Under the pieces are notes generated by a model that made no database searches, was not told the DNA's origin, and was given only the letters and a program-made list of their open reading frames with translations. A stretch of DNA of 64,000 nt from Mycolicibacterium flavescens (GTDB lineage: Bacteria > Actinomycetota > Actinomycetes > Mycobacteriales > Mycobacteriaceae), in NCBI RefSeq assembly GCF_001722335.1, contig NZ_MIHA01000012.1, positions 124,001 to 188,000 of the forward strand, in the 5' to 3' direction. The position numbers and the translations under genes are program-made. Position 1 is the stretch's first letter. The number at the start of each line of letters is the position of its first letter. Positions 1-13,011 of the stretch are shown here, piece by piece.

Positions 1-1
1 C

Positions 2-3000
2 GCCGCCGCCGCCCGCTGCGAGTACGCGCTGCTGCGCTCGTTCGACGCCAAACTCGGTCGCGGCCCGGCCGTCTCGGTGGAAGACGAATTGCTCGCCCGC
101 ACGGCCGGTCTCGGCGACGAGCACGAGCGTCGTCACCTCGACGAGCTCCGCGAAACCGCCGACATCACCGTCATCGGCCGCCCCGCCTACACCGTCGACG
201 GGCTCACCGCCGCCGCCGAGCAGACCATGCGGGCGGCCGAGCGCCGCGCCCCCGTCATCTACCAGGCCGCGATGTTCGACGGCCGCTTCGCCGGGTTCGC
301 CGACTTCCTGATCCTCGACGGCGACCGCTACCGGCTGCGGGACACCAAACTCGCACGCTCGGTCAAGGTCGAGGCGCTGCTGCAATTGGCCGCCTACGCC
401 GAAACCCTGACCGCGGCCGGTGTTCCGGTCGCCGACGATGTCGAACTGGTCCTCGGCGACGGCGCCACCGCCAGCTACCGCGTCGACGAACTCCTCGCGG
501 TGTACCACCCCCGCCGCGCGGCCCTGCAGCGCCTGCTCGACGACCACTACGCCTCCGGCGCACCGGTCGACTGGGCCGACGAGTCCGTGCGCGCCTGCTT
601 CCGCTGCCCCGAATGCGACACCCAGGTCCGCGCGAACGACGACCTGCTACTGGTCGCCGGGATGCGGGTCAGCCAGCGGGCCCGGCTGCACGACGCCGGC
701 ATCACCACCGTCGCCGAACTCGCCCGCCACGACGGCCCCGTACCCGAACTCCCCGCGCGCACCGTCACCGCGCTGACCGCCCAGGCCCGGCTGCAGATCG
801 CCCCGCGCGTCGACGGCAAACCGCCGTATGAGGTCGTCGACCCGCAGCCGCTGAACCTGCTGCCCGACCCCGACAGGGGCGACCTGTTCTTCGACTTCGA
901 AGGCGATCCGCTGTGGACCGTCAACGGTCACGAGTGGGGCCTGGAGTACCTGTGGGGCGTGCTCGAGGCCGGCGGCACCTTCCGGCCGCTGTGGGCACAC
1001 GACCGCGCCGAGGAGCGCCGCGCCCTCGTCGACTTCCTCAAGCTCGTGCGCCAGCGCCGCCGCAAGTACCCGAAGATGCACGTCTACCACTACGCGCCCT
1101 ACGAGAAGACCGCGCTGCTGCGGCTGGCCGGCCGCTACGGTGTCGGCGAAGACGAGGTCGACGAGCTGCTGCGCAGCGGCGTGCTGGTCGACCTGTACCC
1201 GTTGGTGCGCAAGACCATTCGCGTCGGCACCGAGAACTACAGCCTCAAGTCGCTCGAACCGCTCTACATGGGCAACGAGCTCCGCACCGGCGAGGTCACC
1301 ACCGCCACCGAGTCGATCACCCAGTACGCGCGGTTCGCCGAACTGCGCGCCGACGGCCGCGACGACGACGCCGCGACCCTGCTCAAGCAGATCGAGGACT
1401 ACAACCGCTACGACTGCCGCTCGACCCACCGGCTGCGGGACTGGCTGGTCAAGATCGCGATCGAGTCCAGCGTCCCGCCGCTGGGCCCCCAGCCGGTCAC
1501 CGACGGCGTCACCGTCGAGGACACCGACGACCTGGCCCGTACGCTGATGAACTTCGCCGGCGACGGCGTCGAACCGCGCAGCGCCGAACAGACCGCGGTG
1601 GCGCTGGTCGCCGCCGCCCGCGGGTACCACCGCCGCGAGGACAAGCCGTTCTGGTGGGCGCACTTCGACCGGCTCAACAACCCCGTCGACGAATGGGGCG
1701 ACACCTCCGACGTGTTCCTGGTCGACACCGCGGAGGTCATCCAGGACTGGCATCTGCCGTCGAACCGCGCGCGCAAACAGCAGCGCTGGGTGCGGCTGAC
1801 CGGCGCGCTGGACAGCGGCGCCCTCAACAGCGACGTGTTCGCGCTCTACGAACCGCCCTCGCCGGCCGGCATGGCCGACAACGCCGACCGGCGCGCCGCG
1901 GGCAACGCCGAGGTCCGCGAGGTCGACGACGACGCCGTGCCGACCGAAGTCGTGATCTGCGAACGCGAAACGACCGAAGGCACTTTCGACCAGCTGCCGT
2001 TCGCGCTGGCCCCGCGCTCGATCATCGGGACCAAGAAACTGCGTGAGGCCATCGACGCCGCGGCCGCCGAGATCGCCGCCACTCTGCCGGATCTGCCGCA
2101 CAACGCCGTCGTCGACCTGCTGCTGCGCCGGCCCCCGCGCACCCGCAGCGGCGCCCCGCTGCCCCGCCCCGGCGCCGACGACACCGCGCGGGTGATCACC
2201 GACGCGGTGCTGGACCTGGATTCGTCGTACCTGGCCGTGCACGGGCCGCCCGGCACCGGCAAGACCTACACCGCGGCGCGCATCATCGCCGCGCTGGTGA
2301 CCGAGCACCAGTGGCGGGTCGGGGTGGTCGCGCAGTCACATGCGGTGGTGGAGAACCTGTTTCGCGGGCTCGTCACAGCGGGCGTCGACCCGGCCCGGAT
2401 CGCGAAGAAGAACTGCCCCGACGACGTCGGCTGCCAGGCGATCGACAAGGACGAGTACGCGTCGTTCATCGCCGACCACCCGGGCTGTGTGATCGGCGGT
2501 ACCGCATGGGATTTCGCGAACGACGCGCGCGTCGAAGCGAAGAGCCTGGACCTGCTGGTGATCGAGGAGGCCGGCCAGTTCTGCCTGGCCAACACGATCG
2601 CCGTGGCCAGGGCCGCCGACAACCTGATGCTGCTCGGCGATCCGCAGCAGCTGCCACAGGTCAGTCAGGGACACCACCCCGAACCCGTCGACGCCTCGGC
2701 GCTGGGCTGGCTCGTCGGTGAACACCACACGCTGCCCGAAGAACTCGGCTACTTCCTGGACCGCTCCTTCCGGATGCATCCGGCCGTCTGCGCGCCGGTG
2801 TCGCGGCTGGCCTACGAGGGGCGGCTGCTGCCCGCCGAGGGCAAGCCGGCCGCCCGCCGACTGCACGGCCACGAGCCCGGGGTGCGGATGCTCACCGTCG
2901 CCCACGACGGCAACTCCACGGCCAGCCCGGAAGAGGCGGAGGCGATCGTCGCGGCGACCACCACGCTGCTGGGCACCGACTGGACCGACGAGAACGGCAC

Positions 3001-3367
3001 CCGTCCGCTGACCCAGTCCGACGTGCTGGTGGTCGCGCCCTACAACGCGCAGGTGATGCTGCTGGGTGACCACTTCGCGGCGGCGGGGTTGCCCGAGGTT
3101 CCGGTCGGGACCGTCGACAAGTTCCAGGGCAGGCAGGCGCCGGTGGTGTTCGTGTCGATGACGGCGTCCTCCATCGACGATGTGCCGCGCGGAATCTCGT
3201 TCCTGCTCAACAGGAACCGTCTCAACGTCGCGATCAGCCGGGCCCAGTACCTCAGCGTCGTCGTGCGCTCGGAAACGCTCACCGAGTATCTGCCCGGCAC
3301 CCCCGACCGGCTGATCGAACTGGGCGCGTTCCTGTCGCTGGCCCCGTGTGATACACCGTCGGGATGA
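2..3367 (+). CDS. RecB-like nuclease / DEDD exonuclease / SF1 helicase fusion (5' truncated)
   Basis: The reading frame is open from base 2, and the residues before the GTG at 77 (RCEYALL) match the start of the TM0106 nuclease family, so the true start is upstream of the window. Numbering from 77: a PD-(D/E)XK nuclease core with D76, D89-x-K91, Q103-x3-Y107; cysteines C174, C177 and C180 which with the Cys in RCEYALL would hold a Cas4/AddB-type iron-sulfur cluster; a DEDD-type exonuclease segment with DFEGDP at 273 and a later YNRYDCRST; then a superfamily-1 UPF1/DNA2-like helicase with Walker A GPPGTGKT at about 723, IEEAGQ, GDPQQLP, FQGRQ and NVAISRAQ. It resembles M. tuberculosis Rv1251c. 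Likely a DNA or RNA end-processing enzyme; the substrate is unknown. The next gene overlaps its stop by 4 nt. Confidence 0.85.
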   Translation, partial: AAAARCEYALLRSFDAKLGRGPAVSVEDELLARTAGLGDEHERRHLDELRETADITVIGRPAYTVDGLTAAAEQTMRAAERRAPVIYQAAMFDGRFAGFADFLILDGDRYRLRDTKLARSVKVEALLQLAAYAETLTAAGVPVADDVELVLGDGATASYRVDELLAVYHPRRAALQRLLDDHYASGAPVDWADESVRACFRCPECDTQVRANDDLLLVAGMRVSQRARLHDAGITTVAELARHDGPVPELPARTVTALTAQARLQIAPRVDGKPPYEVVDPQPLNLLPDPDRGDLFFDFEGDPLWTVNGHEWGLEYLWGVLEAGGTFRPLWAHDRAEERRALVDFLKLVRQRRRKYPKMHVYHYAPYEKTALLRLAGRYGVGEDEVDELLRSGVLVDLYPLVRKTIRVGTENYSLKSLEPLYMGNELRTGEVTTATESITQYARFAELRADGRDDDAATLLKQIEDYNRYDCRSTHRLRDWLVKIAIESSVPPLGPQPVTDGVTVEDTDDLARTLMNFAGDGVEPRSAEQTAVALVAAARGYHRREDKPFWWAHFDRLNNPVDEWGDTSDVFLVDTAEVIQDWHLPSNRARKQQRWVRLTGALDSGALNSDVFALYEPPSPAGMADNADRRAAGNAEVREVDDDAVPTEVVICERETTEGTFDQLPFALAPRSIIGTKKLREAIDAAAAEIAATLPDLPHNAVVDLLLRRPPRTRSGAPLPRPGADDTARVITDAVLDLDSSYLAVHGPPGTGKTYTAARIIAALVTEHQWRVGVVAQSHAVVENLFRGLVTAGVDPARIAKKNCPDDVGCQAIDKDEYASFIADHPGCVIGGTAWDFANDARVEAKSLDLLVIEEAGQFCLANTIAVARAADNLMLLGDPQQLPQVSQGHHPEPVDASALGWLVGEHHTLPEELGYFLDRSFRMHPAVCAPVSRLAYEGRLLPAEGKPAARRLHGHEPGVRMLTVAHDGNSTASPEEAEAIVAATTTLLGTDWTDENGTRPLTQSDVLVVAPYNAQVMLLGDHFAAAGLPEVPVGTVDKFQGRQAPVVFVSMTASSIDDVPRGISFLLNRNRLNVAISRAQYLSVVVRSETLTEYLPGTPDRLIELGAFLSLAPCDTPSG

Positions 3368-4716
3368 CCGTCACCGAGCGACTGGCGCAGGTCGTCGGCG
3401 AGACCTACGTCAGCACCGATCCCGATGTGCTCGCCGGGCGCAGCGTCGACCACACCGGACGGTACCGGGGCCGGGCCGGCGCGCTGGTGCGGCCCGGTTC
3501 GGCCGACGAGGTGGCCGCGGTGCTGGCGGCGTGCCGGCAGGCGGGCGCCTACGTCACCGTCCAGGGCGGACGTACCTCGCTGGTGGCCGGCACCGTGCCC
3601 GAGCACGACGATGTGCTGCTGTCCACCGAGCGGCTGCACGAGATCGGCGAGGTCGACGCGACCGAGCGGCGGATCTCGGTGGGCGCGGGCGTGACCCTGG
3701 CCGAGGTGCAGCGCGCAGCCGCCGCGGCGGGGCTGGTGTTCGGCGTCGACCTCGCCGCCCGCGACACCGCGACCGTCGGCGGGATGGCCTCGACCAACGC
3801 CGGCGGGCTGCGCACCGTGCGCTACGGGAACATGGGCGAACAGGTCATCGGGCTCGACGTCGCGCTGCCCGACGGTTCGGTGGTGCGACGGCACAGCCGG
3901 GTGCGGATGGACAACACCGGCTACGACCTGGCCTCGCTGTTCGTCGGCGCCGAAGGCACCCTCGGCGTCATCACCGCGCTCGACCTGCGTCTGCACCCGG
4001 CGCCGCCGCACCGCGTCACGGCGGTGTGCGGGTTCGCCGACCTGGCCGCGCTGGTGGCCGCCGGCCGGGTGTTCCGCGACCTCGACGGGATCGCCGCGCT
4101 GGAGATGATCGACGGGCGCGCCGGCACGCTGACCGCCGAGCACGCCGGGGTGCCCGCACCGGTCGACGGCGCCTGGCTGCTGCTGGTGGAACTGGCCGGC
4201 GACTCCGATCAGACCGAGCGGCTGGCCGACGCGATCGAGACCGTCGACCTGTGCGGTGAGCCCGCGGTCGGGGTCGACCCGACCGCCCAGCAGCGGCTCT
4301 GGCAGGTCCGCGAAGCCGTCGCCGAAGTTCTCGGCGTGTACGGTCCGCCGCTGAAATTCGATGTATCGCTTCCGCTTTCATCCATCCCGGGTTTCGCCGA
4401 CGACGCCGTCGCCCTCGTCGGTGAGCACGCCGAGGAGGCGATCCCGGTGCTGTTCGGCCACATCGGCGAGGGCAACCTGCACCTGAACCTGGTGCGCTGC
4501 ACGCTCGACGGGGCACGCGAGCATGCGCTGTACGCGGCGATGATGGAGCTGATCGCCACCCACGGCGGCAACGTCAGCTCCGAGCACGGCGTCGGCACGA
4601 AGAAGCGTGACTACGTGACGATGTCGCGCAGCGACGCCGACATCGCCGCGATGCGCACCGTCAAAGCCGCGTTCGACCCGACCGGATACCTCAACCCCGC
4701 GGTGCTGTTCGGCTGA
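3364..4716 (+). CDS. FAD-binding oxidoreductase (GlcD / D-2-hydroxyacid dehydrogenase type)
   Basis: A 450-residue flavoprotein of the VAO family, which oxidises 2-hydroxy acids such as glycolate, D-lactate or D-2-hydroxyglutarate; the substrate cannot be told from sequence. The FAD-binding half shows VTVQGGRTSLVAG around 64-76, VGGMASTNAGG at 138-148 and GAEGTLG at 195-201. The substrate half shows GHIGEGNLHLN at 365-375 and SSEHGVGTKK at 405-414, both typical of this family. There is no signal peptide or membrane segment, so it should be cytosolic. Its ATG overlaps the stop of the upstream nuclease-helicase (ATGA), implying translational coupling, although no functional link is obvious. It corresponds best to M. 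tuberculosis Rv1257c. Confidence 0.85.
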   Translation: MTVTERLAQVVGETYVSTDPDVLAGRSVDHTGRYRGRAGALVRPGSADEVAAVLAACRQAGAYVTVQGGRTSLVAGTVPEHDDVLLSTERLHEIGEVDATERRISVGAGVTLAEVQRAAAAAGLVFGVDLAARDTATVGGMASTNAGGLRTVRYGNMGEQVIGLDVALPDGSVVRRHSRVRMDNTGYDLASLFVGAEGTLGVITALDLRLHPAPPHRVTAVCGFADLAALVAAGRVFRDLDGIAALEMIDGRAGTLTAEHAGVPAPVDGAWLLLVELAGDSDQTERLADAIETVDLCGEPAVGVDPTAQQRLWQVREAVAEVLGVYGPPLKFDVSLPLSSIPGFADDAVALVGEHAEEAIPVLFGHIGEGNLHLNLVRCTLDGAREHALYAAMMELIATHGGNVSSEHGVGTKKRDYVTMSRSDADIAAMRTVKAAFDPTGYLNPAVLFG

Positions 4717-4719
4717 CCG

Positions 4720-6585
4720 TCAGGCCTGCCACGGCCGAGAGTGCCTGCCGCGCCGCGGCGCCTCGCCCTCGCGCGTGTGCTTTCCGGGTGAGTCGAACCA
4801 GAACTGGCGCGGCACCCGCTGCAGGGGAGCCTCGTCGTCGACATGTAAACCGTTGTGCGCCAGCCCGATCGGCTCGGGTGCGGACTTCGCGGGCGGCGGT
4901 GGCGGCAGGTCGGCGAGCAGCTGGTCGAGGATCGCGCGCCACGAATCGCCGGCCTCCTTGGGCAGCGGCTCGTCGCCGCCCTGCACCGCCAGCGGTTCGG
5001 TCGCCGGCTCCGGTGGCCGGGCGGGCCCGGGATCGTGCCACTCGACCGTGTACTCGACGTAGTCGTCGTAGTCGTCCGAGTAATCATCGTCGGCGGCGGC
5101 GCGGCTTCCGCCGGGCCCGGGTTCGGCCAGCGGCCGACGCGCGTAGCCGAGCAGGAAGATCGCGGCCACCACACCGAACAGCGCGAAGAACGCCGACAGC
5201 AGCAGCGCCTGCGACATCGCCGCCGAGAACGGCGCCTGCAGCACCGGCGGCAACTGGCGCACCCCGGCGTCGCCGGCACCGGAACCCGCGGCCCACGGCG
5301 GCATCTCGTCGTTGATCCGCCAGGTCATGAACGCGGCCATGCTGGCGCTGCCGAGCACCGCCCCGATCTGGCGGGTGGTGTTGTACACGCCCGAACCGGA
5401 CCCGGCGTACTGCGGCGGCAGGTTGCGGGTCGCGGTGGCGGCCAGCGGCGACCAGATGAACGCCATCCCGATGCCGGTCGCCGTCAGCGGCACCACCACC
5501 CGCCAGATCGGCGTGGTCGGCGTCATCTCGATCGACAACCACGTCGTCGCGATCGCCAGCACCGCGAACCCGAACCCGATCACCGAACGCGGGTGCGCCC
5601 GGTCGACCAGGCGCCCCACATACGGCGCCAGGACGCCGGTGGCGACCGCCATCGGCGCGGTCAGCAACGCCGAGCGCGTCGGCGAAAGTCCGCACACCGC
5701 TTGGGCGTAAAACATGACCGGCACCATCATCCCGGTCACCACGAACCCGATGGTGGCGACGCCGAGGTTCGACAACGAGAAGTCGCGGTCGCGGAAGATC
5801 ACCAGCGGGATCAGCGGGTCGCGGGGGTTGACCGCCTGCCAGAACAGGAAGGCCGCGATGAACCCGGTGCCCAGCGCCAGCAGGCCCCACACCCAGTGCG
5901 TCCACGCGTTGGCCTGGCCCTCCTGCAGCGCGAACACGATCAGAAACATCCCGACGCCCGACAGCAGCACGCCCAGCATGTCGAACGTCTGCCGGTGGGT
6001 GGGCAGTTGGGGCACCAGCCGGAGCGCCAGGGCGACCCCGACCACACCGATCGGCACGTTGACGAAGAAGATCCACTGCCAGCCGAGGGCGTCGACGAGG
6101 ATGCCGCCGGCCAACGGGCCGACCAGCGTCGCGACCCCGGCCGTCGCGCCCCACACGCTCATCGCCACGCCGCGGCGTTCGGCCGGGAAGATCCGGGTGA
6201 TGGTCGACAGCGTCTGCGGTGTCAACAGGGCCGCCCCGACGCCCTGCAACACGCGCGCGGCGACCAGCATCCCGAGGGTGTCCGACAGACCGCACCACAG
6301 CGACGCGACCGTGAACACCGCCAAGCCGAGCAGGTACAGGTTCCTGGGGCCGAAGCGGTCGCCGAGCCGGCCGGAGACCAGCAGCGGCACCGCGTAGGCG
6401 AGCAGGTAGGCGCTGGTCACCCACAGCACCGCGTCGTAGTCGACCCCGAGTTGATCCATGATCGACGGGTTGGCGACCGACACGATCGTCGCGTCGACGA
6501 GGATCATGAAGAAACCGACCATCATCGCCCACAGCGCGTGCCACGGGTTCGAAGAGGTCTGCCGGGGGATCAGAGTGGAAAACAT
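4720..6585 (-). CDS. DHA2-family (14-TM) MFS drug transporter with long acidic tail
   Basis: A 621-residue major facilitator of the EmrB/QacA class, a proton-coupled exporter of drugs or lipids in the inner membrane. It starts with the expected hydrophobic helix and D-A-T-I motif ([17 protein letters not shown]), has the loop motif [11 protein letters not shown] near 71-81, and antiporter motif C around [16 protein letters not shown]. The membrane part ends near residue 485 ([10 protein letters not shown]). The remaining ~135 residues are hydrophilic, beginning with an Asp/Tyr-rich stretch and then Pro-rich sequence; this tail is longer than in most DHA2 pumps. The 3' end faces the FAD oxidase gene with only 3 bp between. 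It resembles M. tuberculosis Rv1250. Confidence 0.88.
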   Translation of the reverse strand: MFSTLIPRQTSSNPWHALWAMMVGFFMILVDATIVSVANPSIMDQLGVDYDAVLWVTSAYLLAYAVPLLVSGRLGDRFGPRNLYLLGLAVFTVASLWCGLSDTLGMLVAARVLQGVGAALLTPQTLSTITRIFPAERRGVAMSVWGATAGVATLVGPLAGGILVDALGWQWIFFVNVPIGVVGVALALRLVPQLPTHRQTFDMLGVLLSGVGMFLIVFALQEGQANAWTHWVWGLLALGTGFIAAFLFWQAVNPRDPLIPLVIFRDRDFSLSNLGVATIGFVVTGMMVPVMFYAQAVCGLSPTRSALLTAPMAVATGVLAPYVGRLVDRAHPRSVIGFGFAVLAIATTWLSIEMTPTTPIWRVVVPLTATGIGMAFIWSPLAATATRNLPPQYAGSGSGVYNTTRQIGAVLGSASMAAFMTWRINDEMPPWAAGSGAGDAGVRQLPPVLQAPFSAAMSQALLLSAFFALFGVVAAIFLLGYARRPLAEPGPGGSRAAADDDYSDDYDDYVEYTVEWHDPGPARPPEPATEPLAVQGGDEPLPKEAGDSWRAILDQLLADLPPPPPAKSAPEPIGLAHNGLHVDDEAPLQRVPRQFWFDSPGKHTREGEAPRRGRHSRPWQA

Positions 6586-6663
6586 CTCGGGTTGACTAGT
6601 TCTCGGCGATCCGCCCGACGCTACGGAGCTTCACTGGTCCCGACAAGTCGAGACCTACGGGCG

Positions 6664-7944
6664 TCAGGCCGGTTCGGGGACGGCGTCGACGATGACGTCG
6701 TCTTCGGAGTCGTCCGCGCTCTCCGACGCCGAACGGGCCTGGGTGCGCAGCGTCAGGCAGAGCGCGAGCAACGCGATCACCATACCCACCGTCATCACCG
6801 AGGCCAGTGCGAACTCGTCGTTGCCGAGGGCCCCGACCAGCGGCGCGATCGCCGCGCCGAGACCGAACTGACCGGCCCCGAGCAGCGCCGCGGCCGTGCC
6901 CGCCGCATCGGGGTGCCGGGTCAACGCCACCGCCGGCGCGTTGGGGATCACCAGACCCATCGCGGTCAGCACGACGAACACCGGCACGAGGAAGCCCGAC
7001 AGGCCGCCGAAGCCGGTCACCGCCAGCACGACGAACGCCGCCCCGGCGACCGACCCGACCACCAGGGCCCACACCACGATGTTCTGCGGGGCGAAGCGGC
7101 GCAGCAGCACCACGTTGCCCTGGGTGGCGCCGATCAGCGCGATCGCACCCGCGGCGAACACCAGCGCGAACATCTGCTGATCGAGCCCGTAGCGGTCCTG
7201 CAGCACGAACGGCGCGGCGGAGATGTAGGCGAACAGACCCGACATGCCCAGCGCCGCGACCAGCACCAGCACCACGAAGCGGGTGTCACGCAGCAACTCG
7301 AGGTAGGTCGCGGCGATACCGCGCACCTTCAACGGCCGTCGATGCGACACGGGCAGCGTCTCGGGCAGCGCGGTCGCGGCCACCAGCAGCAGCACCCCGG
7401 CGATCAGCACCAGCGCGGCGAACACCCAGTGCCACGACGCCTTGAGCAGCACTGCGGCGCCCAGCGACGGCGCCAGCACCGGCGCCACCCCGAGCACCAG
7501 CATCAGCCGCGACATCACCGTCGCCGCGGTGTTGCCGGTGAACAGGTCACCGACCACGGCCAGCGCCACCACCGCTCCGGCCGCCGCGCCCATGCCCTGC
7601 AGCCCTCGCGCGATGCCGAGCACCTCGATGTTCGGTGCGAACAGGCACAGCAGTGAGGCCAGCATGTGCAGCACGATCCCGGCCATCAGCGGCCGACGGC
7701 GGCCCAGCGAGTCCGACAGCGGCCCGATCACCAGCTGGCCCAGCGCCAGTCCGGCGAGCGTGCCGGTCAGCGTCAACTGGGCGACAGACGAGGACACCCC
7801 GAGTTCGTCGGCGATGTTCGGCAACGCGGGCAGGTACATGTCGATGGTCAGCGGACCCAAGGCGACCATGACCCCCAGCACGGCGATCACCCGGAGACGG
7901 CTCGGCGGTTGGGCGGTCAGGTCCACAGCCGGTGATAGTGCCAT
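6664..7944 (-). CDS. Bcr/CflA-family MFS multidrug efflux transporter
   Basis: A 426-residue 12-helix major facilitator of the Bcr/CflA type (drug/proton antiport). The family start is clear: GPLTIDMYLPALPNIADELG (residues ~30-49), followed by GPLSDSLGRRRPL in loop 2-3 and the conserved RGLQGMGAAAGAV segment in helix 4. The C-terminal ~25 residues are acidic and cytosolic (SESADDSEDD). It is read in the same direction as the DHA2 pump, 78 bp upstream of it, so the two exporters may form one transcription unit. I do not recall this gene at the same place in M. tuberculosis, so it may be specific to this lineage. No regulator gene adjoins it. Confidence 0.88.
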   Translation of the reverse strand: MALSPAVDLTAQPPSRLRVIAVLGVMVALGPLTIDMYLPALPNIADELGVSSSVAQLTLTGTLAGLALGQLVIGPLSDSLGRRRPLMAGIVLHMLASLLCLFAPNIEVLGIARGLQGMGAAAGAVVALAVVGDLFTGNTAATVMSRLMLVLGVAPVLAPSLGAAVLLKASWHWVFAALVLIAGVLLLVAATALPETLPVSHRRPLKVRGIAATYLELLRDTRFVVLVLVAALGMSGLFAYISAAPFVLQDRYGLDQQMFALVFAAGAIALIGATQGNVVLLRRFAPQNIVVWALVVGSVAGAAFVVLAVTGFGGLSGFLVPVFVVLTAMGLVIPNAPAVALTRHPDAAGTAAALLGAGQFGLGAAIAPLVGALGNDEFALASVMTVGMVIALLALCLTLRTQARSASESADDSEDDVIVDAVPEPA

Positions 7945-8086
7945 GGGAATGGTTAGCGTCGCTTCTCAATAATTTCTTCCCGATCCTGCAGACCGTGAGC
8001 GCGATCACGGGCGGGCACCCGCGGTCCTCGTCGTTCGTTAACAACGCGTTAGCCTGGTGGGAGTCGTTCGGGACAGGAGGCGTCAT

Positions 8087-8833
8087 ATGAGTGCCCGGTC
8101 GAAGGCGAAAAACCTGCCGGCGGTCAACGGACCGACCGAAGATCCGAGCGCGGCCGCCAAGGTCCTGTCCCACATCCTCGAGCGGGGCACCCGGGTGCAG
8201 GGGCCCGCGGTACGCGCCTATGTCGACCGCCTGCGCAAGCAGAATCCCGACGCGTCACCGGCTGAGATCGTCAAGAAACTCGAGAAGTACTACCTGGCCG
8301 CGGTGATGGCCAGCGGTGCGGCGGTCGGTTCGGCCGCAGCGTTCCCGGGGATCGGCACGCTGGCGGCGATGTCGGCCGTCGCCGGGGAGACCGTGGTGTT
8401 CCTGGAGGCGACGGCCGTGTACGCGCTGGCCGTCGCGGAGGTGCACGCGATTCCCGCCGAGCACCGGGAACGCCGGCGCGCGCTGGTGCTGGCGGTGCTG
8501 GTCGGCGAGGACAGCAAGCGTGCGATCGCCGACCTGCTCGGGCCGGGCCGCACCAAGGGCGGCTGGGTCGCCGACGGCGCGGCGACGCTGCCACTGCCTG
8601 CGGTCTCACAACTGAATTCCCGGCTGCTGAAGTACTTCGTCAAGCGCTACACGCTCAAGCGCGGGGCGATCGCGTTCGGCAAGCTGCTGCCGGTCGGCAT
8701 CGGAGCCGTCGTCGGCGGCGTGGGAAATCGCCTGATGGGCAAGCGCATCGTGGCCAATGCGCGCGGCGCGTTCGGTGACCCGCCGCCGCGGTGGCCGACG
8801 ACCCTGCACGTGTTGCCGGCGCCGCAGCACTGA
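8087..8833 (+). CDS. Conserved mycobacterial membrane protein (Rv1249c-like)
   Basis: A 248-residue protein of unknown function. The start at 8087 is chosen because AGGAGG lies 7 nt upstream; an in-frame GTG at 8057 has no such site. The N-terminus is basic and hydrophilic, with a helical stretch (residues ~25-65), then an Ala/Gly-rich hydrophobic region (~75-125) that could form two membrane helices, and a shorter hydrophobic stretch near 205-220 (GIGAVVGGVGNRLMGKR). No catalytic motif is visible. It sits just upstream of kgd in the same direction, as in M. tuberculosis, but a hairpin lies between them, so co-transcription is uncertain. Confidence 0.75.
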   Translation: MSARSKAKNLPAVNGPTEDPSAAAKVLSHILERGTRVQGPAVRAYVDRLRKQNPDASPAEIVKKLEKYYLAAVMASGAAVGSAAAFPGIGTLAAMSAVAGETVVFLEATAVYALAVAEVHAIPAEHRERRRALVLAVLVGEDSKRAIADLLGPGRTKGGWVADGAATLPLPAVSQLNSRLLKYFVKRYTLKRGAIAFGKLLPVGIGAVVGGVGNRLMGKRIVANARGAFGDPPPRWPTTLHVLPAPQH

Positions 8834-8863
8834 TGGTGTGGTGTGCGGCGGTGCGAGGACAGC

Positions 8864-8887
8864 GACCACAACGCCGTTGTCGTGGTC
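8864..8887 (+). terminator. Hairpin after the Rv1249c-like gene
   Basis: gaccacaac and gttgtcgtggtc form a stem with a 3-nt loop and one bulged base, 30 bp after the stop codon of the preceding gene. There is no T-run, which is common for mycobacterial intrinsic terminators. It may separate this gene from kgd. Confidence 0.4.
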
Positions 8888-9005
8888 TGGCCGTGCCTTC
8901 GGCGTTAGCCTTTAGGCGGCGGAAATGCGGGTAACCGCGAGTTAACCCCGGCGAGTGCGGCGAACGCGCTCGCGTGAAACGAAGGAATCGAGGCGAGTAG
9001 CTACC

Positions 9006-12790
<3,785 letters not shown>

Positions 12791-12806
<16 letters not shown>

Positions 12807-12859
12807 GGTACGAAGGCGGACGCCGAGGAGACGACAACCGGCGCGAGGCGTTCGCCTGA
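12791..12859 (+). repeat. 16-bp direct repeat of the kgd stop region
   Basis: cgaggcgttcgcctga occurs at 12791-12806, where it encodes the last codons and stop of kgd, and again at 12844-12859 in the non-coding DNA just downstream. The 37 bp between copies shows no gene. Confidence 0.75.
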
Positions 12860-12878
12860 AGTCCGCCGCTCACTCGAA

Positions 12879-12927
12879 ACCGACGTAATGGTCGATCAAG
12901 GGCCTCGTAATCGACCATTACGTCGGT
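12879..12927. terminator. Perfect 18-bp inverted repeat between kgd and the SDR gene
   Basis: accgacgtaatggtcgat (12879-12896) is matched exactly by its reverse complement at 12910-12927, with a 13-nt loop; the stem extends a few more bases with one mismatch. It lies 72 bp after the kgd stop and 84 bp before the SDR start. It could end kgd transcription or be a protein-binding or dispersed palindromic element; no T-run follows. Confidence 0.6.
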
Positions 12928-13011
12928 CTCAGCGATCGGGCGACGAACCCGTTAGTGGGCGGACCGCCGGTACCGGCTAACCTCGTCACCACAACGAGCG
13001 AGGGAGTGACT

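Noticed and set aside
4855..7656. Long plus-strand open frame (933 codons) opposite the two MFS genes
   Set aside because: Composition is Arg/Gln/His-rich with no motif, the expected look of an antisense frame in high-G+C DNA; the minus-strand frames encode clear transporters.
12860..13011. Extra small gene between kgd and the SDR gene (in-frame GTG/ATG codons)
   Set aside because: The stretch is occupied by the palindrome and has no start with ribosome-binding site; homologues of the SDR begin at 13012.
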